Shown: positions 1 through 10,771 of the stretch, piece after piece | Numbering within the stretch: position 1 is the stretch's first letter | Layout: each line of letters opens with the position of its first letter | Source of the DNA: Locusta migratoria | Lineage: Eukaryota > Arthropoda > Insecta > Orthoptera > Acrididae | Reading direction: 5' to 3' | DNA: 64,000 bases | Assembly (NCBI GenBank): GCA_026315105.1 | Contig: CM048744.1 | Coordinates: 359,291,168 to 359,355,167 of the forward strand | The notes under the pieces: generated by a model | Databases searched by the model: none | What the model was told of the DNA's origin: nothing | The model's input: only the letters and a program-made list of their open reading frames with translations | Made by a program: the position numbers and the translations under genes

Positions 1-359
1 ACTTTCATTGCGAACATTCGCATTTCCCCCTGATATCGGCGGCAAAACACGCGGAAAGTGGTGGCCAGAGAGCCAGAAACGCCACCGCTGGTCGTCGACA
101 CACAGCAGACTATAGCTGGCTCAAGTCCCGCCAGTTCACCCCTCTACATCAAGTCTGTTACCTGATGCCCAACGCTCGCTACTTATTTGCAGTTCTAATG
201 TTAAGCCACCTTTCCTCCCTCCATCGCATTCTGTCACGCAGTCTTAATTTCACTTTCGTTTTCATGCCGATCATCATGACGGCATACATCTTGCACAAAG
301 TATCGTACAATACAAATTTTGCAGAACTATAAAGTGTTGTATCAGGAAACACTTATTCA
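1..359. other. No recognised feature
   Basis: I see no open frame, tRNA-like box or terminal repeat here. The first 130 bases are moderately GC-rich. I looked on the minus strand for a further lipocalin exon and found none. Confidence 0.5.
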
Positions 360-1460
360 CACGAAGTGATGTGCTATCGACAAGCGTTCGCAAATCGATT
401 CCGTATTTTTTGATTTCCAGAAGGCTTTTGACACCGTACCTCACAAACGGCTTTTAATCAAATTGCGTGGTTATGGTATATCGTCCTAAATTTGCGACTG
501 GGTAGGGGGGTTTCCTACTACTAAACCGTACTAACCGATGGTAACGCATCGACTAAAACAGAGGTGATATCGGGCGTTCCACAGGGTAGTGGAATTGGTC
601 ATCTGCTGTTCCTTATTTACATAAACGATTTAGGGGAAAAAGTAGCTCTTAGGTTGTTTGCAGATGACGCCGTCATTTACCGTCTAGTAAAAATCATCTG
701 AAGATAAAAACCAACTGCAGAACGATTTGAATAAGATATCAGTATGGTGTAAAAATTGGCAATTGACTCTAAATGAGAAGTGTAAAGTCGTACACATGAG
801 TACGAAAAGAAATTCGTTAAACTTATTTTACTAGATAAAATCAATCAAAATTGAAGGCCGTAAACTCCACAAAATACCTGGGAATGACTTATGTCGCACA
901 AATTTGAAAGAAAACGTAGATAATGTCGTGGGAAAGGTGAACCACATACCGTTTTATTGGCAGAAACCTTAAAACATGCAACAGAACTAAAAGAAACTGC
1001 ATACACTACGCTTGTCCGTCCATTTTTGGACTATTGCTGCCCAGTGTGGGGTCCTTACCAGGTGGGTTTGACGGACCTCGAAAGAGTCCAAAGAAGAACA
1101 TCGCGTTTCGTATTGTCACGATACAGGGGAGACAGCGTTACGGAAATGATACAGGATCTGGGATGGGAATCATTACAACAACGGCGCTTACCGCTGCGGC
1201 GTGGACTACTTACGAAACTCCAATCGGCAACATTCTCCTCCGAATGCGAAAATACATTGTCGACTCCCACTTACATAGGTAGAAATGATCAGAATAAAAT
1301 ACGAGAAATCAGAGCTCGAACGGAGAGATTCAGATGTTCTTTCTTCCCGCGCGCTATTCGAGAATGGAATGGGAGACAAGTAGTATAATGGTGATTCGAT
1401 GAACCCTCTGCCAGGCACTTAAATGTGATTTGCAGAGTATCCCATGCAGATGCATGCAAA
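360..1460 (+). mobile_element. CR1-like LINE, family A copy 1 (5'-truncated, decayed)
   Basis: This is the 3' part of a non-LTR retrotransposon. Reverse-transcriptase motif A is readable near 409-435 (FDFQKAFDT). The catalytic FADD is intact at 657-668 (LFADDAVIY), but it lies in a different frame from motif A, so at least one frameshift separates them. The C-terminal region is open at 957-1388 and contains the typical block PYQVGLTDLERVQRRTSRF followed by a conserved GWESLQQRR-type stretch. The 3' end has the family's GCAGAGTAT tail. The copy lacks the endonuclease and the N-terminal half of the RT, so it cannot be active. The same family recurs inverted at 4783-5850 and, shorter, at 33795-34190. 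Assignment to CR1-like elements rests on the C-terminal block; a related jockey-type clade is possible. Confidence 0.85.
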
Positions 1461-1596
1461 ATGTGTATGATGGGCCATCATACACTTTATGATGTCATCT
1501 GAGCTGTAATACAATCTGACATTTTGGTGAATAGTACAGTAACTATAAAGTACAGTAACTTACTGTCTTTCGCAATAAACACGACCCGAAACTATG

Positions 1597-1818
1597 TCAC
1601 ACTGAGTTCTGTGATACACGTCCTGGGAACTTTGCACGAATTCTCCTTTGGATGGTGTTCAAAAGCCCTCTCACCTTTCGTCGTATGTCAGGAATATCGT
1701 GAAATTTGTTTCCTTTCAAAGTGAGTCGAATAGGACGGAGATCCGGCGAGAATGATGGATGTTGCACGACAGCGATCGCCCCCACAGCCAATATCGTCAA
1801 ACTCAAGACAAATTCCAA
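1597..1818 (-). pseudogene. mariner transposase C-terminal relic
   Basis: The minus strand reads VVQHPSFSPDLRP, then a DIPDIRRKVRGLLNTI helix. This is the C-terminal DDE block of a mariner transposase, where the family has HPPYSPDLAPSD. The catalytic D region is damaged (SPDLRPIR). No terminal repeats were found. It is arranged head to head with the plus-strand relic at 1830-2045. Confidence 0.65.
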
Positions 1819-1829
1819 GTGGTGCTACT

Positions 1830-2045
1830 TTAACATCCACCACACTCATAGGATCTCAATCCTCCGGACTTTATATTTGCTTGACTCATTCGCTTTGAGA
1901 GATTTAACGATATTCCAGACATCCAACGAAAAATTACGAAGCTTTTGAACACCATAAGTAAGACTTCGTCTGCAGTTTCAAACACATGTATAACAGATTT
2001 CACAAGGAAATTACTTGACTGTAACACATATACACCAAAATCGTA
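1830..2045 (+). pseudogene. mariner transposase C-terminal relic, inverted partner
   Basis: The plus strand reads HPPHS*DLNPPDF, then RFNDIPDIQRKITKLLNTI, the same C-terminal block as the minus-strand relic at 1597-1818. It has a stop inside the SPD motif and no terminal repeats. The two relics face away from a point near 1820. Confidence 0.65.
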
Positions 2046-2972
2046 TTAGAAATAATGTGAAGATCCCTTATTGATAAGTGATACTACCTAGTGATACTCC
2101 CTCATCTGAAAAACTCTGCAGGCGTCCGTTAGAGGCTTTTGTGTGTGACATGCCGCATTGCATTTTGACCTGTCGGTTCGCCAGTAGGGACGGTGCCGTG
2201 TGCCTCCGAAGTTGCGTTTTGAGATATTTGTGTAGTGAAGCGTCAGATGGGGCGGTGATTGGTAATCAGTCCTGTTAAAGTATTGCGGTTGGTTCAGATG
2301 AAGTTACGAAGAACCATTCTTCGTGAAGATGGTATTAGTGTAGAAGATTAATCATTCGCATGCTTTCTCGTGTCAGTTATGGTATAGAAATATGAGCATA
2401 AGTTACTGTTACAAACTCATAATAATAGGAATAATAATGAACAACTCATTGCAAGCGGTAGTACTACGGTAAGTGCTGGAAAAGGCGATGGAAGCAGTGG
2501 CAGTGAATACTAACAGTCTTCCCAGAAGAAGGTTAAAGTTGCAACATCATCACGGGTTTTGATGACAATACGCTAGAGAACATGTTCGATTATTACATAA
2601 GTTATAGTTAAGATATTTGCATTACGTATGGCGTCTACAATTACATCTACAGTGCCATCTAAAGCATCATTGCAGAGTTTTGCATAAAAACGACACCTAA
2701 CAGCACATTGAGGTGTACGTAGGTATCCTGTAACCAAACGTTGATACAGATTGTGTTGGATCCCATGTACTTGTCAGTGGCGCATAGTTGTGGGAGGTGA
2801 CTACAAAGGATAGTGAGCTAACTGTCGTTGACGTATGTTAATGTTACAGGACTATTCACCGAACTTTGTCAAAGGATGTATAACATAAGCAGATTCGCGA
2901 ATAGTAAAATGTAACCTCATGCAAAGTGGTGCAATTTTGCTGGTGGTGTCCGCTAGAAAAAGTTTCTTAGTT
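2046..2972. other. No recognised feature
   Basis: No supported gene or repeat. The short open frame at 2078-2278 has no recognisable motif. Confidence 0.5.
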
Positions 2973-3355
2973 TCAAGTTACGCGTAAGGTTTGTTTCAAG
3001 TAGCTAAGTGCTCTCAGTGGAGCTGAAGGGAAGGGAAGGGGGAATGGGCGGACGAGCGCGTCATTGTCGGCAGCTTTGAGTGGAGCGCTGAGAGCGACGC
3101 CCGGCCACGGCTGGTCTGGTAGGCGTCTGCTGTCAACGCGGGCGTCCACATTCCGCGGAAGAGCCGAGGAATGCAGCGCGGCACACAGTGGAGAGCCGAC
3201 TCCACGGTTTCCCCGAGGAGGCGTGTTTCCTGTGGGAAGTGCTGCGCTGGCCGTACCCGCGCGCCAGAGATGCGCGGTTCGCATCCTTACTTGGCTCACT
3301 GTCGCCACGGGCCAACAAAGAGAAGCCTGCTGTATCCGAGTGTACTGGCTCAAGC
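2973..3355. other. GC-rich segment left of the hAT insertion
   Basis: About 350 bases here are GC- and CpG-rich, unlike the AT-rich surroundings. Long open frames appear on both strands, as expected from base composition, and none carries a known motif. The segment continues after the hAT element from 4207, where an AATAAA occurs near 4406. It may be an old gene segment, a CpG island or the end of a larger repeat. Confidence 0.35.
3348..3355 (+). repeat. hAT target-site duplication, left
   Basis: GCTCAAGC directly before the CAG terminus; the identical 8-mer follows the right end at 4207-4214. Eight bases is the hallmark length for hAT insertion. Confidence 0.9.
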
Positions 3356-4206
3356 CAGGGTTGCCAACTTGGGGGTTTCCCCCAGATTTAGGGGGAAATA
3401 TTTTTGCAGGGGGGAGTTTAGGGGGGCAAACCGAAGTTTGGGGGGTTATTCGGGGGCAAAGGAAGTGTCGGGGGCGGGGATTATTTAGGGGAAAACTTTT
3501 TTTTTCCTTTTTTGCATTAAATGTGTGTAGCAATCTGAAGACTTGGTGCCATAGTGATTACAGATGTTCATTGCCAACTGTGCAGCGTACTGTCAGCCTG
3601 AGTTGACCACACTGTCGCTCTACTGTCGCGCTGTTTTCATTGTTTCTTCAATTCATGTTGCCTGCACTGTGTACTTACAGCGGACGGGGGCGGCGCGTAT
3701 TTTCCCTCTCTCAAACCCCCTCCTGTCAACAATACCAGGTTCCCTCTCTAGTAGTAACGGACTGGTATTTCCCGAGGACACTGCTCTGAATTGCTAAGTC
3801 ACGTGCTATGATCGGCAGTTTAGTGCGATAGCGATCATTAATGACCAGCTCAAGTTGTGATGTAAATGCATTGTTTTATTACTCAATAATGGCTACCAAA
3901 AATAAAAGAAAGCATGGACAAAAGTATGCGAAGATCTGGGAAACGGATCCTTTGCTGAAAGGTCAGATGGAAATTATTTCTTATTATGAGCTGTCTTTCG
4001 GTATGTGAAAGATGGCGGGGGAGCGAGAGGTCTGAAAATCAAGGGGTTTTCTTTCTTTTAAAATCCAAAGTAGTTAGGCTGCAGCGCCTAGCCGCCGCCA
4101 GCCCCCCCCCCCCCCCACCCCCCACCCGGTTGCTTTTTTTCTTCCGATTTAGGGGTATTTTATAGTAAATTTAGAGGAAATCTTTATCGCAGTGTTGGCA
4201 ACTCTG
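3356..4206 (+). mobile_element. Non-autonomous hAT DNA transposon (851 bp)
   Basis: The ends are CAGGGTTGCCAAC and, inverted, GTTGGCAACTCTG, so the terminal inverted repeats match at 12 of 13 positions. They are flanked by the perfect 8-bp duplication GCTCAAGC. Subterminal sequence is rich in ATTTAGGGG-like repeats at both ends, possible transposase-binding sites. Only an N-terminal transposase remnant remains (3889-4008), so this is an internally deleted copy. The inserted target is the GC-rich segment 2973-3355/4207 onward. A C-run lies at 4102-4116. Confidence 0.88.
3889..4008 (+). pseudogene. hAT transposase N-terminal remnant (39 codons)
   Basis: The frame begins MATKNKRKHGQKYAKIWETD and continues PLLKG before stopping after 39 residues. 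A lysine-rich start followed by KY..xW..DPLxKG is seen at the start of many hAT transposases, just before their BED-type zinc finger. The zinc finger, the DDE domain and the dimerisation domain are all missing. A splice-donor-like GGTATGTG sits at the break, so the original gene may have had an intron here. The position inside an 8-bp-TSD hAT element supports the reading. Confidence 0.6.
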
Positions 4207-4782
4207 GCTCAAGCCAGTGTGCTTAGCGAAACTGACTAGTAAGTGCCGTGGCCTTTCACTGCTTCACCCTTCTGATACTCTGCATTTAGCTGAGTTCGCA
4301 TATAATGGGTTGCATTGTCACACTTATTTGTCTGCAGTTTGTATAAGTTACCGACTTTTGCAACTGTAATTAGTCTACTTGAGAGCAGACGTATTTCGCT
4401 TTAAAATAAAGACCCTTCAGTGGTCAACCGTACAGAATTTTACATTTTTTGTAGTTTTTACTAAATTACATTAAGAACAGATTTGGTGCTATCGGTTTAT
4501 CTGTATAAAATGAACTATTGAGATTTTTTTTATGTTGCCCTCATCTGTTTCTTGTAGCACAGACACTTCCTGTGACTTTACAATTGCACTATTTACAGTT
4601 CTATTTTTTTTATAAAAGTTGTCGAAACCTTTTCTGTTTCTGAAGCCTGGTAGGCTGAGTGTCTTGTTTTTGTTTATCGTTTGTATGTATGATAAAACAA
4701 GACAAAAACGTAGCCCACCAGGCTTTAGAAATGGTGAGGTTCGACAACTTATAAAAACTGAAATTGTTAATAGTGCAGTTTT
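4207..4782. other. hAT right flank and repeat shared with 6405-6500
   Basis: The target duplication is at 4207-4214. About 80 bases at 4328-4410, including GTTACCGACTTTTGCAACTG and GTCTACTTGAGA, recur inverted at 6405-6500. An AATAAA lies near 4406. The stretch 4411-4782 is AT-rich; it holds a hairpin-like inverted pair around TTTCTGAAGCCTGGTAGGCT (about 4632) and GCCCACCAGGCTTTAGAAA (about 4714), each part of the short open frames there. Confidence 0.4.
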
Positions 4783-5850
4783 AAACATCTACATCTACAT
4801 CATAACTCTGCAAATCACATTTATGTGCCTGGCAGAGGGTTCATCGAACCACCGTTATACTGTATCTCTCATTCCATTCTCGAATAGCGCGCGAGAAGGA
4901 ACACCTGAATATCTTCGTTCGAGCTCTGATTTCTTAGTTTATTCTGATCTTTTCTACCTATGTAAGTGAGACTCAATATATTTTCGCATTCGGAGGAGAA
5001 TGTTGGTGTTTCGTAAGTAGCCCACGCCGCAGCGATAAACGCCGTTGTAATGATTCCCGTCCCAGATCCGGTATCATTTCTGTAACGCTGTCTCCCTGTA
5101 TCGTGACAATACAAAACGAGCTGCTCTTCTTTGGAGTCTTTCGATGGCTTCCGTCAAACCCACCTGATAAGGATCCCACACTGCGCAGCAATACTCCAAA
5201 TGAGGACTAACAATAATGGTTTATGCAGTCTCTTTAGTAGTACTGTACCATCTTTTAAGAATTCTGCCGATAAAACGCAATCTGGTTCGCCTTTCCTACG
5301 ACTTTATCTACGTGTTCTTTCCAGTTTAAGTTTGATGTAATAGTAATTCCTAGGTATTTAGTGGAGTTTACCGCCTTCAAATTTTATTTATCTTTGAAAC
5401 ATACTTTAAAGGATTTCTTTTCGTACTCTTGTGCACGACTTCTCACCTCAATTGCCAATTTTTACACCGTACTCATTTAGATGGTTCTGCAGTTTTGATC
5501 ATATTTTACTAGACGAATGACAGCGTCATCTGTAAACGACCTAAGAGCTGCTCAGATTTTGTCCCAAATCGTTTGTATAAATAAGGAACAGAGGACCAAT
5601 AACACTACCCTGTGAAACATCGGATATCACCTGTTTTAGTCAATGCCTTACCATCGATTACTACGAACTGTGTCCTCTGACAGGAAATCCCCTATCCAGA
5701 CAAATCTGGGGCGATATCCCATAACCACGTAATTTGATTAAAAGCCGTTTGTTAGGTACGGTGTCCAAAGCCTTCTGGAAATTTGGAAATACGTAATTTG
5801 AGATCCCTTGTCGATAAACTGACAGCAAGTAGCAATGTGCTACAAGAAAC
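4783..5850 (-). mobile_element. CR1-like LINE, family A copy 2 (5'-truncated, decayed)
   Basis: Inverted relative to copy 1. On the plus strand it opens with the family's 3' end, a run of CATCTA units followed by CTGCAAATCACATTTATG. The C-terminal coding block is recognisable at 4869-5190 on the minus strand, broken by frameshifts. The FADD site is altered to F-T-D-D near 5521-5550. The 5' break is close to that of copy 1, in the region before RT motif A. It encodes no functional protein. Confidence 0.82.
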
Positions 5851-6404
5851 TAAAAGGGCAACTTAAAGCCTGAATAATATAAATAGTTGATTTTATTGAG
5901 AATAAAAAATCGATAACATAACTTTTTGCAAGCTGCTGTACTCGTAAAGCGTGGTAAAGAACTAAGGTCTTATTTAATTGCTGTTAATTTCCTCCTTTAT
6001 AATGACTTCAACTGTACTACACATTCCTCTTAACAATGAGTGGGTATTTTTGAGTATACAAATGCAACTTAAAGGATAAGATTGATTGCTGATATATTTC
6101 AGACGCATAAACATGAATTTCACAATACCAGATTGCTGTGTGCCACTACAAATAAAATGATCGGCCTAACAGCCTCATTCAAAACCTCTGCTGGTTAGCT
6201 CGACTGCAATGGCCAGCTACTTGACTGAAATTGACAACTGGAATTCCACTGATTCCTGTTTATGCTGCATACCAGCGATATTACAAAACCACTCTGCATA
6301 ACAAACACATTTCCCTATATACAATGATGTCTTACATGATTGCATTTATTAAAAACCACACACAGTAAAACTATTTTCTGTGCAGTTTACCACTCAATAT
6401 GCTT
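5851..6404. other. No recognised feature
   Basis: AT-rich; no open frame with known motifs, no inverted ends. Confidence 0.5.
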
Positions 6405-6500
6405 TAAAATGAAGCAAAACGCGTCCAATCTCAAGTAGACTAATTGACAGTTGCAAAAGTCGGTAACCTATCCTATACAAACAGTATAACTGCAACTCGG
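6405..6500 (-). repeat. Inverted copy of the 4328-4410 repeat
   Basis: Reverse-complement match to 4328-4410 around GGTTACCGACTTTTGCAACTG, AATTAGTCTACTTGAGA and TTTTAAAGC. The family is not recognised. Confidence 0.55.
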
Positions 6501-6802
6501 AAGAGGCCAAAAGAACAAAATTATCTTTGTAGTCTTTAATATTATACACGTCTTCGACTCGGGCTGGGTGAATTGCACTTAGATTTTCCGACAGTTCTTA
6601 TAGATTGTTCTTTAATTGTGGCTGTAATTACTAATCTTAATCCAAGTCAACCTTCGTTTCTAAGAGTGCCACTCCAGGGGAGTAATTCAGGTAATCCTTG
6701 ATCCAGTACAGTACCTTCCACCAGCGGGAACATGGATGGGTTGAGGACGGGGGACCCAGTGGGAGGGGAAGGAGTGGGGGGGGGGGGGGGGAAGGAAAAG
6801 GA
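6501..6802. other. No gene; G-rich tract
   Basis: Contains a run of 16 G at 6776-6791 within a purine-rich stretch on the plus strand (poly-proline coding on the minus strand). No gene is supported. Confidence 0.5.
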
Positions 6803-7034
6803 GGAAGTCATTTTGACTGATTCTTCCGTCGCTTCTTGGTAGAACATAATCAAATCAATTAAAAACACAATTTTGTTTGTGTTCTACAAGTTTATTTTGC
6901 TTAACCGGTTTTCGGCTTATTAGGCCATCTGCTAGCAGTAAATATTCTGAAGATGGCCTAATAAGCCGAAAACCGGTTAAGTAAGCAAAAATAAACTTGT
7001 AGAACACACACAAAATTGTGTTTTTAATTTATTT
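6803..7034. mobile_element. Fold-back element F1 (hammerhead-like hairpin)
   Basis: Arms at about 6854-6932 and 6951-7035 are near-perfect inverted repeats, ending in CACAATTTTGT / ACAAAATTGTG. The right arm holds CTGAAGA (6947-6953), a GGC..GCC stem-loop, GAAA and ACCGGT. The outer limits are tentative: GAAAAGGA at 6795-6802 and 7035-7042 would be an 8-bp duplication, leaving a left tail of about 51 nt. See also the elements at 17331, 19966, 27683, 37131, 37627, 41407, 57430 and 58278. Confidence 0.7.
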
Positions 7035-8221
7035 GAAAAGGATTAAGGATAGTGGAATAAACGAAGTTTAGTTCAGTGTGGAAAGGCGCGACAACCAAGC
7101 AAACCTTACCACATACTTTTCTTTTGCAGTCTTCCGGTTTCCATAACGCATTTAATGTAAAATTTCCGAGCAGGCCAGTTACTGATTAATGAGGGTCTGA
7201 TTCACCGACAGTCTGTGGTATCAGGTAGTAGTGTGATGGTAAACTGCACATTCACTTCTGCACCATTACCATAGAGTTTATTCTTTAGGGTTTGTTAATT
7301 GTTAGTTTCTAAGAAACTTTTTTCTACACAGTTCTGTGGTAGGCGTTTATCCTCCATACACTGAATCCGTTGTACATTCAGTAAATTTGTTACTGTGGAA
7401 GCAGAGTATTTTGCTTCCTACTTAGTCTCTATTTACCAATGAAGTTAATTTCATTTTGTTAAAGAGTTACACAAACCCCACTCGTTACTCTTATTAATCC
7501 TTGCACCACATACAACAGAACTACTGTGTATTTAGCGTGTCAAATTTTAACGTTCCATATTTGTATTGTGAGATGTTTTAAGAAGTCGGGTCGTTTAGTT
7601 TCTGAGAAAGAAATACGTAACTTATTGTGAGCCTTAGGATTTCTTTGAAACAATCATTTTGTGTTAGCATTTACTGCACCAGTCAGCTATATATAGGCAG
7701 GGCTACTTTGACGCAAAATTGAAATCGCTGAGTGTCTCAAGAATTAGTGCTAGAGGTAAAGTTTTCTTATAAAATTGGTAGCCGTTTGGGACAGTAGTAT
7801 GGGGTAGTAGAAATCACCAGATACTGGTTTCAGTTATTTACACCATGTGGTTCCGGCGTACTTAAATTCTCATTGATCGAATGCTATTTTAGCCATGGTG
7901 TTGTGATGCATCTGGAAAAGTTATCTGTTAAGTCAGTGCAAGGAATATTAGGTTGTAAGTTTGTATCCGTGATAAAATTACAGATGAATGCTTAACTTCA
8001 AACGTCAACACATTTTAAAATAAAGTATTTGTCCAGATAGAGCCAGATAAGGAAGATCCAAATGGGGAAGCAGGACAATCATTAGAACATAGTCTCCTGA
8101 AAGTAATAAAAGCGTATTGTTTATACACTATACAGGCGGATCTTAAGCATTGGTCTCTACGGTGTTTTGGTTCCATTGTAAACTGTACCATGCCCGTATG
8201 AATGTATGTTTTCTCGTACTT
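7035..8221. other. No recognised feature
   Basis: AT-rich, with no open frame above background and no repeat I can match elsewhere in the window. Confidence 0.5.
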
Positions 8222-8390
8222 TAAGATTTATTAAACATTAAAAAAGTATCCTCATGTTTTCACGGCGCAATGACTTAAAAAAGTTTCGGGCCTGCAGCCG
8301 CATAAAGTTGACGGTACTCAGCCGAAATATTAGAAATGAACCACATTCGGCTGCAAGCCCGAATCTTTTTTGAACATTAAAAGTAACTCA
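8222..8390. repeat. Short hairpin-containing repeat
   Basis: TTTCGGGCCTGCAGCCG at about 8284 and CGGCTGCAAGCCCGAA at about 8348 are imperfect inverted repeats about 45 bases apart. ACATTAAAA occurs in direct orientation on both sides (8233 and 8374). Probably a small mobile repeat; family unknown. Confidence 0.4.
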
Positions 8391-8604
8391 CCATGTTTAC
8401 AACTCCGGAACTTAAGTTTACACAAGTTGGCTTTTTTACAATTATTTTTTGACAACTGGTTTTACATCACCGGTTGTAGGGAACAGTGATTTACGTAACA
8501 TGGACATTTACTTTAAAACTTCGTGCAATGTTTGCACCTGAATATTTCAACGTTAATTTAAATATCTACAAGCAAGTGAGATTTCTAGACATTGATCTGA
8601 AAAT

Positions 8605-8860
8605 ATGTAATGTACGAATTGTGTGGCCAGTGCCAGACACTTAAGATCGCGGGTTCGATACCGCCAGATCCTAGGACTTATCACTCTCCATCTTTTTCAA
8701 CTCTGAAAATAGTAGCACCGTGGTTCGGAACTCCCTATAATTGGCTGGGTAAGTCGGGTAAGTCAGTTTGAAGGTTGGGAGGAAGGCAACGGCATACCAC
8801 CTCCCAACAGGACCATGACTAGTAAAGCACTGTGGTATTTTATCTTCGGATTATTGACTG
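8605..8860 (+). mobile_element. tRNA-derived SINE, family 2
   Basis: A tRNA-like B box (GCGGGTTCGATACCGCC, about 8650) is followed by a body ending in AAGGCAACGGCATACCACCTCCCAACAGG. The same tail appears at 35246-35278. Family 2 is not closely related to the CTCGGGCATGG SINEs elsewhere in the window. Confidence 0.6.
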
Positions 8861-8869
8861 CTTTACCTT

Positions 8870-9470
8870 TTTAATGTACGAATATAGCATTAGTAGTGAG
8901 CTTCTTGATGCAGTCGCGTCGTTCAAATATCTAGGCGTAACATTGCCGAGCGATATGAAGTGAAAATGGACAGTTGTGAGTAAGGCGGACAGCCGACTTC
9001 GGTTTATTGGGAGAATTTTGGGAAGATGTACATCTGTAAAGGAGACCGCGTATATAAGGCTTGTACGACAACGTCTTTAGTACTGCTCAAGCGTTTGGGA
9101 CCCGCAGCAAATCAGTTTAATGGAAGACATAGAAGCAGTTCAGAGGCGAGCAGCTAGGTTCGTTAATGGTAGATTCGACCAATGCGCGAGTCTCAGAAAT
9201 GCTTCCGGGAACTCAAGTGAGAATCACTGGAGGAAAGACGTTCTTTTCGATAATTTGTTGAGGAAATTTAGAGGGTCAAAATCAAACTGCAGCCTACTTA
9301 CATTTCGCGTAAAGATCACAAAGACAAGAGAATTTAGGGCTTTAACAGGCCTATGAACACTTTTTCCCCCTCGTTCTGTTTGGTAGTGGAATATGAAAGG
9401 AAATACCTAGTAGTGGTACAGTGTACCCTCCTCCATGCACTTTACGGTGGATTGCGGGGTATGTAGATGT
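8870..9470 (+). mobile_element. CR1-like LINE, family B copy 1 (3' fragment)
   Basis: Only the C-terminal part of the ORF and the 3' UTR remain. The frame at 9120-9356 reads MEDIEAVQRRAARFVNGRF, the same C-terminal block as family A. Upstream, ATTGGGAGAATTTTGGGAAG matches the inverted copy at 31300-32900 closely, which defines the family. A stop occurs before the block (RLVRQRL*YCSSVWDPQQ), so the copy is dead. Confidence 0.8.
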
Positions 9471-9620
9471 TCACCAAAACCGGTTTTCAGAAGTACTATA
9501 AAAAGCGATCTTGCCTACCTTTCCATTTGGCAGTAAATTAGATCTCACTGCAGTGTCAGATAATGGTTATCCTTAATGGATTGATAACACTGCAGGTGTT
9601 TTGGTTTAGCTGTGTAGTAA
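9471..9620. other. No recognised feature
   Basis: Short spacer; nothing supported. Confidence 0.4.
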
Positions 9621-10480
9621 TCTCTCCTATATAAAAGGAAGTGTCCCGATTGACTGAATCATCGCCCATCCCAAACCACTGAAGATAGAAACTTCAAATT
9701 TGTGGAGGGTGTTTATCTTACTCTGCAGGCGTCATTTAAGAAGCGATTTTTTTGATATTCCCTCCGTAAGGGGGTGAAATAGGGGATGAAACGTTTTTTT
9801 GAAAATACGTAGCTATTTAGGCAATTTCGTATTTTAATTCAGGGTTCGAATTTAAAAGACGTGTTTCGGCATTTTTTGAAATTCCACAAAAAAAAGAGGG
9901 TAAAATTGATTTTCAAAAATGTTGCTGTTAACTCAAATTTTAAGCTACAATTACGAAACTTCGGATATATAAACTTGGTCAGGATTAAAAATACACGAGT
10001 TTCGGTATTTCTGGAAATCCAAAAACAAATGGGTAAAAGAGGGGATCAAAAATTCTTTTCGAAAACACTTGTCAAGACAATTTTGGAGCTATAGCTGAAA
10101 AAATTGGTATTTGCATTGTTCGTTATGATTTAAAACATATGTTTCGGTATTTTTGGAAATACAACCATCAAGGGGTTAAATTGGAAAGGGGATGTTTTTC
10201 GAAAATCTGTTGCTATTTAGGCAATTTTGAAGTTAGAGCTACCAATTTTCGGATTTAGATTCGGGGTTCAAATTTAGAAGACTTGTTTCGGTATTTTTGG
10301 AAATTCGACCAATAAGGGGATGAAATACGAGATGCAAAATATTTTCAGAAATATGGTGCTGTTAACTCAAATTTCAAGCTATAACTAAGAAACTTCGGAT
10401 ATGGATTCTTCATCAGGATTAAAAAGAAACTGGTGCAGACAAACCAGCCTACGCACGCGAAGCAGCGGGGGTTAAGCTAG
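9621..10480 (+). mobile_element. Non-autonomous Helitron (860 bp)
   Basis: The 5' end is TCTCTCCTATATAAAAGG, preceded by A. The 3' end is ..GCGAAGCAGCGGGGGTTAAGCTAG, followed by T. A 5' TC, a 3' CTAG and insertion between A and T with no target duplication are Helitron features, and the 3' GC-rich block before CTAG resembles the usual terminal hairpin, here imperfect. Inside are about three diverged repeats of roughly 200 bases built around GTTTCGGTATTTTTGGAAAT and AAACTTCGGATAT. No Rep/helicase coding is present. It lies in the lipocalin intron, 53 nt from the 5' splice site of exon 2. Confidence 0.75.
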
Positions 10481-10533
10481 TTTGATATATTTCTCTGGAT
10501 ATATAATAGAGCGTAGATGGAAGTGGAACTCAC

Positions 10534-10771
10534 CAGCGACGGGAGAACCAGGGAAGTGCACCTTGAGCTTGGCCTCGCTGTGCTGGTCGGTGGCGAACTC
10601 CGCCCAGCCGGTGGTGGTGTTGAGCTCCATGGTGGCGTTGTCCTTCATGGAGTTGACGACGGTGATGTTGGCCGCGTCGCTAGGCAGCGAGTACTCCGCG
10701 GTCACGCAGACACCGCCCTCCTCGTAGGGCACCATGCCTGACTTGGCGTACTCGTACCACTTGCCCATGTA
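10534..10771 (-). CDS. Secreted lipocalin, coding exon 2 (partial gene)
   Basis: This exon encodes 79 residues plus one base (residues 39-117, counted from the start at 17122). It begins YMGKWYEYAK, which holds the lipocalin GxW motif (G41-K-W43) of the first beta strand, and runs through VCVTAEYSLP and a KVHFPGSP strand typical of apolipoprotein D-like proteins. The acceptor is TTCGGCAG/TAC and the donor is GCTG/GTGAGT; it starts in phase 0, as the previous exon requires. Cys60 probably pairs with Cys25. Sequons at N73, N83 and N89, plus N35, predict heavy glycosylation. GC content and codon use differ sharply from the surrounding AT-rich DNA. The protein should bind a small hydrophobic ligand in a beta-barrel outside the cell. 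The remaining 60-90 residues are not in the window. Whether it is a Lazarillo, bilin-binding or other ApoD-like paralogue cannot be settled here. Confidence 0.9.

Noticed and set aside
2973..3606. Long overlapping frames on both strands
   Set aside because: Open because of GC-rich composition, and they run into the hAT element; no motif.
1..10480. Search for further lipocalin exons on the minus strand
   Set aside because: No segment resembles the expected YWVxxTDYDNY-type exon with matching phase; the remaining exons are probably outside the window.
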